Part shown: piece after piece, positions 7,920 through 17,086 of the stretch | Layout of the letters: each line of letters starts with the position of its first letter | How positions within the stretch are numbered: the first letter of the stretch is position 1 | Origin: an uncultured Kiritimatiellota bacterium | GTDB lineage: Bacteria; Verrucomicrobiota; Kiritimatiellia; RFP12; DVOR01 | Assembly (NCBI GenBank): GCA_944389945.1 | Contig: CALXOF010000004.1 | Span: 117,734-181,733, forward strand | Length of the DNA: 64,000 nt | Direction of reading: 5' to 3' | Program-made: the position numbers and the translations under genes | The notes under the pieces: model-generated | The model's input: the letters and a program-made list of their open reading frames with translations, nothing else | Databases searched by the model: none | Told to the model about the DNA's origin: nothing

Positions 7920-8633
7920 TTACTCGTGGCGGGGGTCGATGGACTTCACGGCGCCCTGCTCCTCGGTCACGCGGCCGTAGGTGCCGGTGCAGGCCTTGAG
8001 CGCCTCGTTGGCGTCCTGGCCCTTCTTGACGGCTTCCATGAACTTGCCCAGGTGGACGAACTCATAGCCGCAGACCTCGCTGTTCTTGTCGAGGAAGATG
8101 CGCTTGACGTAGCCTTCGGCCATTTCGAGGTAACGCACGCCCTTCTGCTTGGTGGAGAACATGGTGCCCACCTGAGAGCGGAGGCCCTTGCCGAGGTCTT
8201 CCAGGCCGGCGCCGATGGGCAGGCCGCCCTCGGAGAAGGCGCTCTGGGTGCGCCCGTAAACGATCTGGAGGTAGAGCTCGCGCATGGCGGTGTTGATCGC
8301 GTCGCACACGAGGTCGGTGTTCAGCGCTTCCTGGATGGTCTTGCCGGGCAGGATTTCGGCGGCCATGGCGGCGGAGTGGGTCATGCCGGAGCAGCCGATG
8401 GTCTCGACGAGGGCTTCCTGGATGACGCCTTCCTTGACGTTGAGCGTCAGCTTGCAGGTGCCCTGCTGGGGCGCGCACCAGCCAACGCCGTGCGTCAGGC
8501 CGGAAATGTCCTTCGTCTCATAGGCCTTCACCCACTTCCCTTCCTCAGGGATCGGGGCGGGCGCGTGCTTGGCGCCCTTGGCGACCGGGATCATGTGCTC
8601 GACTTCGCTCGAGCAAGCGTAGGGACAACTCAT
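7920..8633 (-). CDS. IscU/NifU-like iron-sulfur scaffold protein
   Basis: 237 aa from ATG 8633, preceded by AGGAGGA. An in-frame ATG further upstream (8837) lies in repeat DNA and is rejected. The N-terminus carries a Cys pair (SCPYACSSEVEH). The core holds THGVGWCAPQQGTCKL, VETIGCSGMTHSAAMAAEIL and DLVCDAINTAMRELYLQIVYGRTQSAF, matching the scaffold fold in which conserved Cys residues hold a nascent cluster. It is longer than IscU (~130 aa) but the normal size for the variant that accompanies GGGtGRT proteins. The two genes form an operon. No cysteine desulfurase is present in the window. Confidence 0.8.
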   Translation of the reverse strand: MSCPYACSSEVEHMIPVAKGAKHAPAPIPEEGKWVKAYETKDISGLTHGVGWCAPQQGTCKLTLNVKEGVIQEALVETIGCSGMTHSAAMAAEILPGKTIQEALNTDLVCDAINTAMRELYLQIVYGRTQSAFSEGGLPIGAGLEDLGKGLRSQVGTMFSTKQKGVRYLEMAEGYVKRIFLDKNSEVCGYEFVHLGKFMEAVKKGQDANEALKACTGTYGRVTEEQGAVKSIDPRHE

Positions 8634-9020
8634 GGTTCCTCCTTTGATTGGTAAAGTCCCCTCCATTATACCGCGCACCGCCCCCACCCCGCAAGCAAAA
8701 TCAGCGGGGCGCTGAGTTTTCCACGAAGACACGAAGGAACGCAAGGGCCTGGGCACTTCACCGTTCGGCGCGTTGCGCCTCACTACCGTGCCCATCCCTT
8801 GCGTTTCCATGTTTTCCTGAAAAACACCCACACCCATCGCGCTTACCGTGCGATGGGCGTGGTGTAAAATTCACACTAAGGCGACGTGGTAGGACGAATA
8901 GGACCTATAGTACGAATAGGACATGGCACACCAACCCTCCCAGCCACGGCTCCGCCTGTCGCGCGCTTGCCGCGCGCTCTGTTCTCCGTTCTCCGTTCTC
9001 CGGGGCGGCACAAGCCGCCC
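8634..9020. repeat. Intergenic repeats including a ~110-bp hairpin element
   Basis: 8715-8830 is one of three copies of a hairpin element (others 13600-13725 inverted, 19218-19330). Its arms are AACGCAAGGG…GGGCAC and GTGCCC…CCCTTGCGTT. 8887-8928 carries the GTAGGACNNATAGGACCTATAG nonamer motif. 8975-9020 holds GTTCTCC heptamers ending in the GGGGCGGC/GCCGCCCC hairpin directly after the MFS stop codon, where it could act as a 3' structure. Confidence 0.75.
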
Positions 9021-10235
9021 CTAAAGACGAAGTCGGCGGGTGGCGAGGAGGACCAACAAGCCGACAATGGCCATGAAGGTGAAGGAGAGGCGGAGGCTGG
9101 CGGCGTGGGCGACGTAGCCGATGAAGGGCGGGGCAGCGAGGAAGCCGAAGAAGCCGATGGTGGAGATTTGGGCGATGGCGATGCTGGGCGGCACGCCCGG
9201 CGCTTTGCCGGCCAACCCGCAGCAGAGCGGCACGACGGCGCTGGTGCCGCACCCCACGAGGGCGAAGCCGACCATCGCGCCGACCATCGCGGCCATCCCG
9301 CCGAAGAGGGGCGCGCACACGGCAAGGGCCAATCCGCCGGAGATGAAGAAGCCGCACGCGTAGAGTACGCGGCGAGGACCCAGGCGGTTGACAATGCGGT
9401 CGGCCACGAAGCGTCCGGAGACCATGGTGCAGAGGTAGGCGAAGTAGCCGTAGCTCTGGTGCGCGGGGAGGACATCAAGGACGTCGCGGAAGTAGACGCC
9501 GCCCCAGTCGTAGATGGTGCCTTCGCAAGCCATGCACCCGAGCGAGGCGATGCCGAGCCAGAAGAGGAAGGGCGTGAGGCGCCAGGCCGAGCCGCGGCGC
9601 GGGGCGACGGAGGAGGAGGGCGCGGGGGCGCGGTCGAAGGTCAGCAACGCGCCCCCGGAGCAGGAGAGGAGGGCCCACGCCCCGAGGGCCACGCCGCCGA
9701 AGTGCGCCCAGGTGGGCACGCCGAAGCGTCCCAACAGCATGGCGAGGGCGACGGCGGCCAGGCCGGCGAGCGACCACATACCATGAAAAAGGGCGATGAT
9801 GGAACGGCGGTAGTAGTGTTCCAGTTGGACGCCCTGGGTGTTGGCGGCGGTGTTGGAGAGGTTTGCGGCGAAGCCGGCCAGGAGCAGTCCCACGGCGAGG
9901 GAGGCGACGTTGGGCGCGAACCCGAGGAAGAGCAGAACGGCGGGATAGAGGTAGCCCGCAAGCAACAGCATACGCCGGCTCCCGAAACGCGCCACCAAGA
10001 GGCCGTTGGGCGCCATGGAGATGAGTTGCCCGATGGGAATCGCCAACAGGAGCGTGCCCAACGCGGCCTCGCTGAGGGAGAGTCGGTCGCGGATGTCGGG
10101 GATGCGCGAGCACCACGTGGCGAAGGTCACGCCCTGGATGAAGAAGGAGCAACAGATGGCCACGCGGGCGCGGATCGGCGCGGGCGTGCGCGGCAGGAAG
10201 AGGAAGGAGAAGAGAAAGTTTCGACGCAGACGCAT
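9021..10235 (-). CDS. MFS transporter, FucP/YbjJ-like
   Basis: 404 aa, about 12 hydrophobic segments, typical of the major facilitator superfamily. Starts MRLRRNFLF. The region GTLLLAIPIGQLISMAPNGLLVARFGSRRMLLLAG contains the loop-2 signature of the family (G-x-x-x-x-R-F-G-x-R-R), repeated after TM8 as GRFVADRIVNRLGPRRVL. The YDWGGVYFRDVL and GTSAVVPLCCGLAG segments resemble the YbjJ branch. The ATG follows the upstream transporter's TGA by 1 bp, so translation is probably coupled. The substrate is unknown. The upstream partners are a histidine phosphatase and an NSS transporter. Confidence 0.85.
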   Translation of the reverse strand: MRLRRNFLFSFLFLPRTPAPIRARVAICCSFFIQGVTFATWCSRIPDIRDRLSLSEAALGTLLLAIPIGQLISMAPNGLLVARFGSRRMLLLAGYLYPAVLLFLGFAPNVASLAVGLLLAGFAANLSNTAANTQGVQLEHYYRRSIIALFHGMWSLAGLAAVALAMLLGRFGVPTWAHFGGVALGAWALLSCSGGALLTFDRAPAPSSSVAPRRGSAWRLTPFLFWLGIASLGCMACEGTIYDWGGVYFRDVLDVLPAHQSYGYFAYLCTMVSGRFVADRIVNRLGPRRVLYACGFFISGGLALAVCAPLFGGMAAMVGAMVGFALVGCGTSAVVPLCCGLAGKAPGVPPSIAIAQISTIGFFGFLAAPPFIGYVAHAASLRLSFTFMAIVGLLVLLATRRLRL

Positions 10236-10236
10236 A

Positions 10237-11616
10237 TCACGAACGGAAGAACTTGACGTAAATACCCAACACAAAGACCACCACCAGGATGGTGGGCAGG
10301 ATGTAGGTCATGTAGATGCGCAGGGCGTTGGCAAAGCGCAGGCCGCGCCCCGTGTTGGCTTCCTTCAGGAAGTTGTTCCACCCCCAGTAGCGGCGGCTGG
10401 TGCAGAAGATGAGCACGGCCAAGGAACCCAGCGGCAGAGCAACGTTCGAGACCAAGAAGTCCTCCAGGTCCATGATGGTGCTCTTTTCGCCAAGCGGCTT
10501 GATGAAGGAGAGCAGGTTGAAGCCCAGCGCACAGGGAATCGAGAGGAGGAAGAGGATCGGCGCGTTGCGCTTGATGGCCTTGTGGCGCGTGCACTGGCGC
10601 GCCTCCATCGTCATGGCGATGATGTTCTCAAAGACCGCGATGACCGTGGTGAGCGCCGCCAACGCCAACAGCACGAAGAAGGCCGACCCCACCCAAACGC
10701 CCAGTCCATGGGGCATCTGCGCAAAGACCTTGGGGAGCGTGATGAAGATGAGGTTCGGCCCTTGGTCCGGGCGGACGTCGTAGGCGAAACACGCCGGGAA
10801 GATGATGAGGCCCGAGAGCAAGGCCACGGAGGTGTCGATGCCGATGATCTTCGCCGACTCCCCGGGAAGCGTGTAGCGCCGCGAGGTGTAACTGCCGAAG
10901 ATGGCCATCGAGCCGATGCCCAGCGACAACGTAAAGAAGCTCTGTCCCAGCGCGTCGAAGACGATGTCGAAGAGCGGACGCTCCTTGAGCGGCTCAAGCG
11001 AGGGCATCAGGTAGAACTTCAAGCCCGCGCCGGCGCCGTCGAGCGTCAGCGCATAACCCGCCAGACAGAAGAGAAGCACAAAGAGCGCCGCCATCATCTT
11101 CTTACTCGCGCTCTCCACGCCCTTCTCCAACCCCAGCGCGCAGACGCCGAAACCGAAGAGGCACACCACCGCCATCCAGAAGAGTTGCGCCGTCGCATTG
11201 CCGGTGAAGGACCCAAAGAACCCCTCCGGGTCGCCGAAGTCGAACCACCCGCACAACAGCGCCACCGGATAGGCCAGCATCCAGCCCGCCACCGTGGTGT
11301 AATACATCATCAGCAACCAGTTGCCCGCGATTTGCGCCTTCGAGATGGCCCGATACGGCCCCGGACGCGGCGTCAGCACCGTGTAGGCCGTCGCCAGCGA
11401 ACGTTGCGCCGCGCGGCCGATCGAGAACTCCGCCACCATCATCGGCAGGCCGAACATCACCAAGAAGACAATGTACATCAGCACGAAGAGCGCGCCACCG
11501 CCCTCGCCCACGATGTAAGGGAAACGCCACACGTTCCCCAACCCCACGGCGCACCCTGCCGACACCAGCAGGAAGCCCAGACTCGTCGCCAACGATTCGC
11601 GTTTACCCTCGCTCAT
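10237..11616 (-). CDS. Sodium-dependent transporter of the NSS/SNF family
   Basis: 459 aa with ~11-12 transmembrane helices. The N-terminal SLGFLLVSAGCAVGLGNVWRFPYIVGEGGGALF is the hallmark NSS TM1 (unwound GLGNVWRFPY segment that binds Na+ and the substrate amino group). TM6 is DALGQSFFTLSLGIGSMAIFGSY. These are neurotransmitter:sodium symporter homologues that import amino acids or amines in bacteria (LeuT, MhsT, TnaT). The start overlaps the stop of the histidine phosphatase gene (ATGA), showing translational coupling. The exact substrate cannot be read from the sequence. Confidence 0.92.
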   Translation of the reverse strand: MSEGKRESLATSLGFLLVSAGCAVGLGNVWRFPYIVGEGGGALFVLMYIVFLVMFGLPMMVAEFSIGRAAQRSLATAYTVLTPRPGPYRAISKAQIAGNWLLMMYYTTVAGWMLAYPVALLCGWFDFGDPEGFFGSFTGNATAQLFWMAVVCLFGFGVCALGLEKGVESASKKMMAALFVLLFCLAGYALTLDGAGAGLKFYLMPSLEPLKERPLFDIVFDALGQSFFTLSLGIGSMAIFGSYTSRRYTLPGESAKIIGIDTSVALLSGLIIFPACFAYDVRPDQGPNLIFITLPKVFAQMPHGLGVWVGSAFFVLLALAALTTVIAVFENIIAMTMEARQCTRHKAIKRNAPILFLLSIPCALGFNLLSFIKPLGEKSTIMDLEDFLVSNVALPLGSLAVLIFCTSRRYWGWNNFLKEANTGRGLRFANALRIYMTYILPTILVVVFVLGIYVKFFRS

Positions 11617-12056
11617 ACCGTCTCCATCCGTTGCGCCCAAAGCAGACGCCAGTCGTTGTCTTGGCGCTCCAGCGCCACAATCATGCACGTGCCGAAAACA
11701 TGGGGCGCCGCCGCGCAAAGCGTCCGCGCCAACTCCCCGATCGAGCACATATGGCCCACCACGAGCGTCTCGTTCGCACCCAGGCCCTCGAGAATCGCGC
11801 GCATCGTCTCCGCGTCGCCGGAGGGCGAGAAGTCGCGGCTTTCCACCGGGTCAAGCGTCGTCCCCAGTTCTTCCTGGATGAGCGCCGCGGTCTCCCGCGC
11901 CCGTCGATAACCGCTTGTCAGCACGACCTCCGGTCGCGCCCCCTGCGCCCGCAGGAAACGTCCCGCGGCCCGCGCCTGCGCCTCGCCGAACGGCGAAAGC
12001 CCCGGGTCAATCTTCCCCGAGGCGTACGTCCCATGACGAATCAGATAAAGCACCAT
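11613..12056 (-). CDS. sixA: SixA-type histidine phosphatase
   Basis: 147 aa. LYLIRHGTY provides the catalytic RHG; GHMCSIGELARTL provides the second catalytic His; TSGYRRARETAALI is the conserved arginine segment. The length and the lack of a cap domain match SixA phosphohistidine phosphatases rather than phosphoglycerate mutases. Cytosolic. It is the first gene of a three-gene coupled operon with the NSS and MFS transporters, a combination with no obvious shared pathway. SixA acts on phosphotransfer proteins in E. coli; whether that holds here is unknown. Confidence 0.8.
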   Translation of the reverse strand: MVLYLIRHGTYASGKIDPGLSPFGEAQARAAGRFLRAQGARPEVVLTSGYRRARETAALIQEELGTTLDPVESRDFSPSGDAETMRAILEGLGANETLVVGHMCSIGELARTLCAAAPHVFGTCMIVALERQDNDWRLLWAQRMETV

Positions 12057-12144
12057 AACCTTTATATGCTACCAAAAAGCCCGGTCTCGCATAGCCACCC
12101 CTCCGGTCCGCCAAAGCGCATGGCCCTGTCTCCGCATCCGCCCC

Positions 12145-12262
12145 CTAAAGGGTTCCCTCGGAGACCCTATAGTGGTCCGAGGTCAACCACTATAGTGGTC
12201 GGGGGCGAGACCCTATAGTGGTCCGAGTCGAACCCTTAAGGGGTCGGCGCAGACCCCTTTGG
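12145..12262. repeat. CTATAG array 2: six units, 22-23 bp period
   Basis: Unit cores start at 12145 (CTAAAG), 12167 (CTATAG), 12190 (CTATAG), 12213 (CTATAG), 12235 (CTTAAG) and 12257 (degenerate CCTTTG). Spacings are 22, 23, 23, 22 and 22. Inner units are perfect and outer units degenerate. The array lies between the 5' end of sixA and the 3' end of cysK. Confidence 0.9.
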
Positions 12263-12311
12263 CGAGGGCAAAGGAGAGGTGCACGAGGCAACGCGAGGAC
12301 GTCCTGCCAGC

Positions 12312-13229
12312 TCACTCCCACAGCCAGGTGGAGAGGTAGCGGTCGCCGGAGTCCGGCAGGAGAACAACGATGCGTTTGCCGGCGTAGGCCGGGTCGCGGG
12401 CGAGCTGGCGCGCGGCATGGAGCGCGGCGCCGCCGGAGATGCCGACGAGCAAGCCTTCGGAACGCGCGCAGGCCCGGGCGGCGGCGCCGGCCTCCTCGGC
12501 GGAGACGGGGATCACGCGGCTCACCAGGTCCCGGTCGAGGGTCTTGGGCACGAAGCCCGCACCAATGCCTTGCAACTTGTGCGGGCCGGCGGGTTTGCCG
12601 CTGAGAACGGCGGAAGCATCGGGTTCCACGGCGACCAATTCGACCGCGGGGTTGGCGCGGCGCAAAACGCGTCCCACGCCGGTGAGCGTGCCGCCGGTGC
12701 CCACACCCGCCACAAAGACATCCGGCGCGCCGCCGAGGTCTTCCAGGATTTCGGGACCTGTAGAGGCCTCGTGTGCCGCAGGGTTCGCGGGATTCTCGAA
12801 CTGCTGGGGAATGATGCTGCCCGGATTGGCCGCGCGCAGACGTTCGGCCTCGGCGATGGCGCCGGCCATGCCCTTGGCGCCGGGGGTGAGAACCAACTCG
12901 GCCCCATAGGCCGCCAGGAGCTTGCGCCGCTCCACGCTCATGGTCTCGGGCATGGTGAGAATAAGGCGGTAGCCCTTGACGGCGGCGGCCATGGCCAGGC
13001 CGATGCCCGTGTTGCCGCTGGTCGGCTCGATGATGAGTCCGCCGGGGGCGAGCACGCCGGCGCGTTCAGCCGCCTCAATCATCGCCACGCCCACGCGGTC
13101 CTTGACGCTTCCGCCGGGATTGCGCCCCTCCACCTTCGCGAAGAGCTCGGCCTTACCATCGTTGAAACGGCTCAGACGCACCAAAGGCGTCCGCCCGACC
13201 GCTTCCAATACAGAATCATAAACTGCCAT
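12312..13229 (-). CDS. cysK: Cysteine synthase A (O-acetylserine sulfhydrylase)
   Basis: 305 aa. A PLP enzyme that makes cysteine from O-acetylserine and sulfide. [15 protein letters not shown] contains the PLP-binding Lys; [12 protein letters not shown] is the substrate-binding loop; [11 protein letters not shown] binds the PLP phosphate; [11 protein letters not shown] lies near the C-terminus. Length is normal. Start ATG 13229 has AGGAGG upstream; a longer in-frame start at 13325 lies in repeat DNA. It stands alone, with no serine acetyltransferase nearby. Confidence 0.95.
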   Translation of the reverse strand: MAVYDSVLEAVGRTPLVRLSRFNDGKAELFAKVEGRNPGGSVKDRVGVAMIEAAERAGVLAPGGLIIEPTSGNTGIGLAMAAAVKGYRLILTMPETMSVERRKLLAAYGAELVLTPGAKGMAGAIAEAERLRAANPGSIIPQQFENPANPAAHEASTGPEILEDLGGAPDVFVAGVGTGGTLTGVGRVLRRANPAVELVAVEPDASAVLSGKPAGPHKLQGIGAGFVPKTLDRDLVSRVIPVSAEEAGAAARACARSEGLLVGISGGAALHAARQLARDPAYAGKRIVVLLPDSGDRYLSTWLWE

Positions 13230-13760
13230 CTTGGCCTCCTTTTCCCTCATTATAGCAAACCGCCGCCAAACGCCCTGAGATGGAAGTTTGGAGGCCAATC
13301 GTGTCCGGGGAAGTTTTGTAGACACAGAGGGTCACAGAGGAAGACAGAGGAACACAGAGAACACGACGCAGGAAGAAACCGCAGATTGCACAGATGTTGA
13401 GCAGATTAAGGGCGTGCTAGCGCACGCAGGACTGCCAGTGTGGATTTACCACAAAGAACACTAGGGACCGCAAAGGGCACAAAGGGTATTTAGCTGATTG
13501 GATGATTGGAAGGTGTGGGACGCTGCCCCACACCCCGGCAGGGGGAAACACCCCCTGCACCCGCAGACACGTCTGCGACGTGCCTCACAGGACGACGGAT
13601 GATGCTTCCCGAAAAACACTAGAAACGCAAGGGATGGGCACGGTAGTGAGGCCCGGAGGGCCGAACGGTGAAGTGCCCAGGCCCTTGCGTTCCTTTGTGT
13701 CTTCGTGGAAACCTCCCCGGAGACAATTTCGGGAAACACGAGTGGGGCGGCGGGCTTTGG
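13230..13760. repeat. Intergenic repeat mosaic upstream of rph
   Basis: From left to right: a GTGTCCGGGGAAG boundary motif (13299-13312), a CACAGAGG-type tandem block (13320-13365), the CCGCAGATT block with GGCGTGCTAGCGCACGC (13377-13435), a TGATTGGATGATTGG block, and an inverted copy of the hairpin element (13600-13725). No gene is seen. Confidence 0.7.
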
Positions 13761-13766
13761 TATACT
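13758..13766 (+). promoter_or_regulatory. Extended -10 (TGGTATACT) placing the start site at the rph ATG
   Basis: TATACT occupies 13761-13766, preceded by TGG. Exactly 7 bp separate it from ATG 13774, so a normal start site would fall on the A of the start codon. This predicts a leaderless rph transcript. Confidence 0.5.
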
Positions 13767-13773
13767 AAGGGAC

Positions 13774-14466
13774 ATGAGAAACGTTGAGATTCTTCGGCAG
13801 TTCACGAAGCACGCGGCAGGGTCCGTGCTCATCAAACAGGGCGACACGTGGGTGCTCTGCACCGCATGCGTGGAGGAAAAGGTGCCGCCTTTCCTCAAGG
13901 GCTCGGGCAAAGGCTGGGTCACGGCGGAGTACGCCATGCTTCCCTCCTCGACCCTCACGCGCAAGGAACGCGACATCAAGAAGTTGCGGCAGGATGGCCG
14001 CGGCGTGGAGATTGGCCGTCTGATTGGCCGAGCCCTGCGCGCGAGCATCGACCTAACGAAACTGGGCGAGCGCACCATCACCATCGACTGCGACGTGCTC
14101 CAGGCCGACGGCGGCACGCGGTGCGCCTCCATCACCGGCGGCATGGTGGCGTTGGAAGACGCGGTGGCCTCGCTCCTCGCCTCCGGCGCGCTGACCGAGA
14201 ATCCCTTGCTCCGCCGCGTGGCGGCCATCAGCGTGGGCATCTGCGCGGGCGTCCCGACCCTCGACCTGGACTACGCCCACGACTCCACGGCAGACGTTGA
14301 CCTCAACGTGGTGATGACCTCGGACGGCCGCTTCGTGGAGTTGCAGGGTACGGCCGAGCACGACCCCTTCACCGATGAACAGCTGGACGCCTTGCGCGCC
14401 CTGGCGAAGGAAGGTTGCGCGGCCCTCTTCAAGGCGCAGGCCGAGGCGCTGGGGAGAAACGCATGA
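13774..14466 (+). CDS. rph: Ribonuclease PH
   Basis: 230 aa. A phosphorolytic 3'-5' exoribonuclease that trims tRNA 3' ends. The diagnostic stretches are present: [46 protein letters not shown] (phosphate-binding Arg), [22 protein letters not shown] and [18 protein letters not shown]. Slightly shorter than E. coli RNase PH (238 aa) but complete. The stop overlaps the next start (ATGA), so it is coupled to the rRNA methyltransferase gene, giving an RNA-maturation pair. The start codon lies 7 bp after a -10 box. Confidence 0.95.
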   Translation: MRNVEILRQFTKHAAGSVLIKQGDTWVLCTACVEEKVPPFLKGSGKGWVTAEYAMLPSSTLTRKERDIKKLRQDGRGVEIGRLIGRALRASIDLTKLGERTITIDCDVLQADGGTRCASITGGMVALEDAVASLLASGALTENPLLRRVAAISVGICAGVPTLDLDYAHDSTADVDLNVVMTSDGRFVELQGTAEHDPFTDEQLDALRALAKEGCAALFKAQAEALGRNA

Positions 14467-15641
14467 AAATTGTTCGCTTGAAACCCGGCCGCGACAAGGC
14501 GACACGCCGCCGTCACCCCTGGCTCTTCTCCGGCGCCATCGACTCCGTCTCGCGTGAGCCGACCCCCGGCGAGGACGTGCTGGTGACCGACGCCAAGGGT
14601 ACGCCGCTGGGTGTGGGCGCGTGGTCGCCCGCCTCGCAAATCCTCATCCGCCTCTGGCGCTTCGACGAAGGCCCCGTGGACGCGGCCTTCTTCCATGACC
14701 TCCTGGCGCGGGCCCTGGCCGTACGCGAGGGCATGGCCGAGCGCTTCGACACCAACGCCCTGCGCTTGGTGAACGCCGAGGCCGACGGCCTCCCCGGCGT
14801 GACCGTCGACCGCTACGGCGATGTCCTGGTCGGACAGTTCGCCTCCATCGGTGCCGAGCGCCACAAGGCCGAGATCGTCGAGGCGCTCCTCGCCCTCACC
14901 GGCGCGGCCACCTTCTATGAGCGTAGCGATCTGGACGTGCGCAAGCGTGAGGGACTCGAACCCTCACGCGGTCTGCTCGCAGGTCCCGAGCCGCCCGAGC
15001 GCGTCGTCATTCACGAAGGTCCCGTCCGCTTCGAGGTCGACGTCCGCGAGGGCCACAAGACCGGCTTCTACCTGGACCAGCGCGAGAACCGCCGCTTGGT
15101 CGCCGAGGCCGCCAAGGGCCGCCGCGTCCTCAACACCTTCTGTTACACCGGCGGCTTTGGTATCGCCGCGCAGGTCGCCGGTGCCGCGTCCGTCACGCAC
15201 GTTGATCTCTCCGGCCCCGCGTTGGAGCAGGCCCGCCGCAACACCGCCCTCAACGGCCTGCCCGAGGCCGAGTTCATCCAGGGCAACGTCTTCCAGGAGC
15301 TCCGCGGCTTCCGCGACCGCGCCCGCAACTTCGACCTTGTGGTGCTCGACCCGCCGAAGTTCGCCGACTCCAAGAAGCTCGCCGAGAAGGCCCTCCGCGG
15401 CTACAAAGACATCAACCTGTTAGGCATCAAGCTGGTCTCCCCCGGCGGCCTCCTCGCCACCTTCTCCTGCTCCGGCGCCATCGACGCGCCCACCTTCCGC
15501 ATGGTCGTGGCCGAGGCCGCGTGCGACGCCGGCCGCCGCGTCCGCATCCTCCGCGAGCTCCGCCAGGCCCCCGACCACGTCGAGGCGCTGAACTTCCCCG
15601 AGGGCCTCTACCTCAAGGGCCTCCTCTGCCACGTCGAATAA
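14463..15641 (+). CDS. rlmI: 23S rRNA m5C methyltransferase (RlmI family)
   Basis: 392 aa. An N-terminal PUA-like domain ([20 protein letters not shown]) precedes a central EEHEE-like domain and a C-terminal Rossmann methyltransferase. SAM-site motifs: [28 protein letters not shown]; catalytic motif [10 protein letters not shown]; motif [10 protein letters not shown] with the Cys used in m5C transfer. This architecture is that of RlmI (E. coli 23S C1962). Start ATG 14463 overlaps the rph stop. The next gene begins 9 bp after the stop. Confidence 0.9.
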   Translation: MKIVRLKPGRDKATRRRHPWLFSGAIDSVSREPTPGEDVLVTDAKGTPLGVGAWSPASQILIRLWRFDEGPVDAAFFHDLLARALAVREGMAERFDTNALRLVNAEADGLPGVTVDRYGDVLVGQFASIGAERHKAEIVEALLALTGAATFYERSDLDVRKREGLEPSRGLLAGPEPPERVVIHEGPVRFEVDVREGHKTGFYLDQRENRRLVAEAAKGRRVLNTFCYTGGFGIAAQVAGAASVTHVDLSGPALEQARRNTALNGLPEAEFIQGNVFQELRGFRDRARNFDLVVLDPPKFADSKKLAEKALRGYKDINLLGIKLVSPGGLLATFSCSGAIDAPTFRMVVAEAACDAGRRVRILRELRQAPDHVEALNFPEGLYLKGLLCHVE

Positions 15642-15650
15642 AGGAGCGTC

Positions 15651-17003
15651 ATGAAAGCCTTCAAAGCCTACGATATCCGCGGTGTCTATGGGCAGGACCT
15701 CACCGGCGACCTGGCCTACCAAATCGGCCGGTGCCTGCCCACCGTTCTTGCGGCTAAACACTTTGTTGTCGGGCGCGACGTCCGCCTTTCCTCTCCCGCA
15801 CTGGTCGAGGCCCTCACGCGCGGTCTGCTCGAAGCCGGCGCCGACGTGGATGACATAGGGCGTTGCACCACCCCGATGTGCTATTTCGCCAACGCCGAGG
15901 GGGGCTACGATGCCTCTGTGATGGTGACCGCCTCGCACAACCCGCCGGCGTACAACGGTTTCAAGGTCTGCCGCTCCGATGCCCGCCCCTGCGGTTACGA
16001 CCAAGGCCTCCGCGAGGTCGAGGCTCTGATTGAGGGTGGGGCGCTTCCCCCGCCGGCATCGCTCCCCGGCACGCGCCGCGAACGTGCCTTCACCGAAGCC
16101 TACGTCGCTTGGATGGCCGCGCGCAAACCCGACCTCTCCGGCCTCGCCTTCTCCGTCGACTTCTCCGATGGTGCCACCGGCCTCATCGGCAAGGCCCTCC
16201 TCGCCGAGGCCTGCGAGGTGTTAAACACCGGGTGCTCGGGCCGCTTCGAATGCCACGGCCCCGACCCGCTCAAGGAAGACAACCGCGCCCAGTTGCGCCG
16301 TTCCGTCCAGGCCCAAGGTGCCGACATCGGCGTCCTCTTCGACGGCGACGGTGACCGCGTCTGCTTTGTCGATGCCGAGGGCACCTTCATCCCGCCGGAC
16401 GCCTTCATTCCCCTCATCGCCGAGGAGCTCCGCACCCGCTGCCCCGACGCCACCAACGTCGTCGTGCACGACGTCCGCACCTCCCGCGGCGTCATTGAGA
16501 CCCTCCGCGAACGCGGCTTCGAGCCCCGCATGGTCAAGGTCGGCGCCGCCTTCGCCAAGACCGCCCTCCGCGAAAGCAACGGCCTCTGCGGCGGCGAGGT
16601 CGCCGGCCACTACTACTTCCGCGACTTCCACTGGAGCGACAGCGGCTTCTATGCCGCCCTCATCATCCTCGGCGTCCTGGCCCGCGCCAAGCGTGAGGGC
16701 CGCACCCTGCACGACCTCATCGACCCCATCATCGGCCGCTACGTCTCCTCCGGCGAAGTCAACATCCCCGATGTCGCCGACCGCCCCGCCGCCGTCGCCC
16801 GCGTCGAGGCCGCCCTGGTCGCCCTCATGGGTCCGCCCGAACACCGCATTGACTACGACGGCGTCCGCCTCGATTGGCCCGATGCCTGGCTGGGCGTCCG
16901 CCCCTCCAACACCGAGCCGCTCCTGCGCATCGCCGCAGAGGCCAAGACCCAGGAAACCCTGAACAAACTCCTCGCCGCCGCCCGTTCCGCCGTAAACGGC
17001 TGA
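15651..17003 (+). CDS. Phosphomannomutase/phosphoglucomutase
   Basis: 450 aa, alpha-D-phosphohexomutase superfamily, four domains. Active-site phosphoserine loop TASHNP (residues ~93-98); Mg2+ loop DGDGDR (~230); sugar-specificity loop GEVAGHYYFRD (~316); phosphate-binding RPSNTEPLLR (~417). The GEVAGHYYF form resembles the PMM/PGM (AlgC/ManB) branch, which interconverts mannose-1-P/6-P and glucose-1-P/6-P for polysaccharide and LPS precursors. AGGAG precedes the ATG. It is probably co-transcribed with rph and rlmI; 83 bp with an AATCAGCC octamer repeat separates it from the radical SAM gene. Confidence 0.92.
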   Translation: MKAFKAYDIRGVYGQDLTGDLAYQIGRCLPTVLAAKHFVVGRDVRLSSPALVEALTRGLLEAGADVDDIGRCTTPMCYFANAEGGYDASVMVTASHNPPAYNGFKVCRSDARPCGYDQGLREVEALIEGGALPPPASLPGTRRERAFTEAYVAWMAARKPDLSGLAFSVDFSDGATGLIGKALLAEACEVLNTGCSGRFECHGPDPLKEDNRAQLRRSVQAQGADIGVLFDGDGDRVCFVDAEGTFIPPDAFIPLIAEELRTRCPDATNVVVHDVRTSRGVIETLRERGFEPRMVKVGAAFAKTALRESNGLCGGEVAGHYYFRDFHWSDSGFYAALIILGVLARAKREGRTLHDLIDPIIGRYVSSGEVNIPDVADRPAAVARVEAALVALMGPPEHRIDYDGVRLDWPDAWLGVRPSNTEPLLRIAAEAKTQETLNKLLAAARSAVNG

Positions 17004-17039
17004 ACAGGGAAGTTTGGAAGTTTGCTTGATCGCCCGGCA

Positions 17040-17086
17040 GGGCATCTCCAATCAGCCAATCAGCGAATCAGCCAATCAGCCACCCG
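17040..17086 (+). repeat. AATCAGCC octamer repeats before the radical SAM gene
   Basis: Four near-perfect AATCAGC(C/G) units lie directly before ATG 17087 and no Shine-Dalgarno sequence is visible. Similar GCTGATTGG units occur near 13492 and 26465. Confidence 0.6.

Noticed and set aside
13316..13365. CACAGAGG tandem block as an origin or iteron array
   Set aside because: Units are irregular, there is no AT-rich unwinding element or DnaA-box cluster, and no replication gene is nearby.
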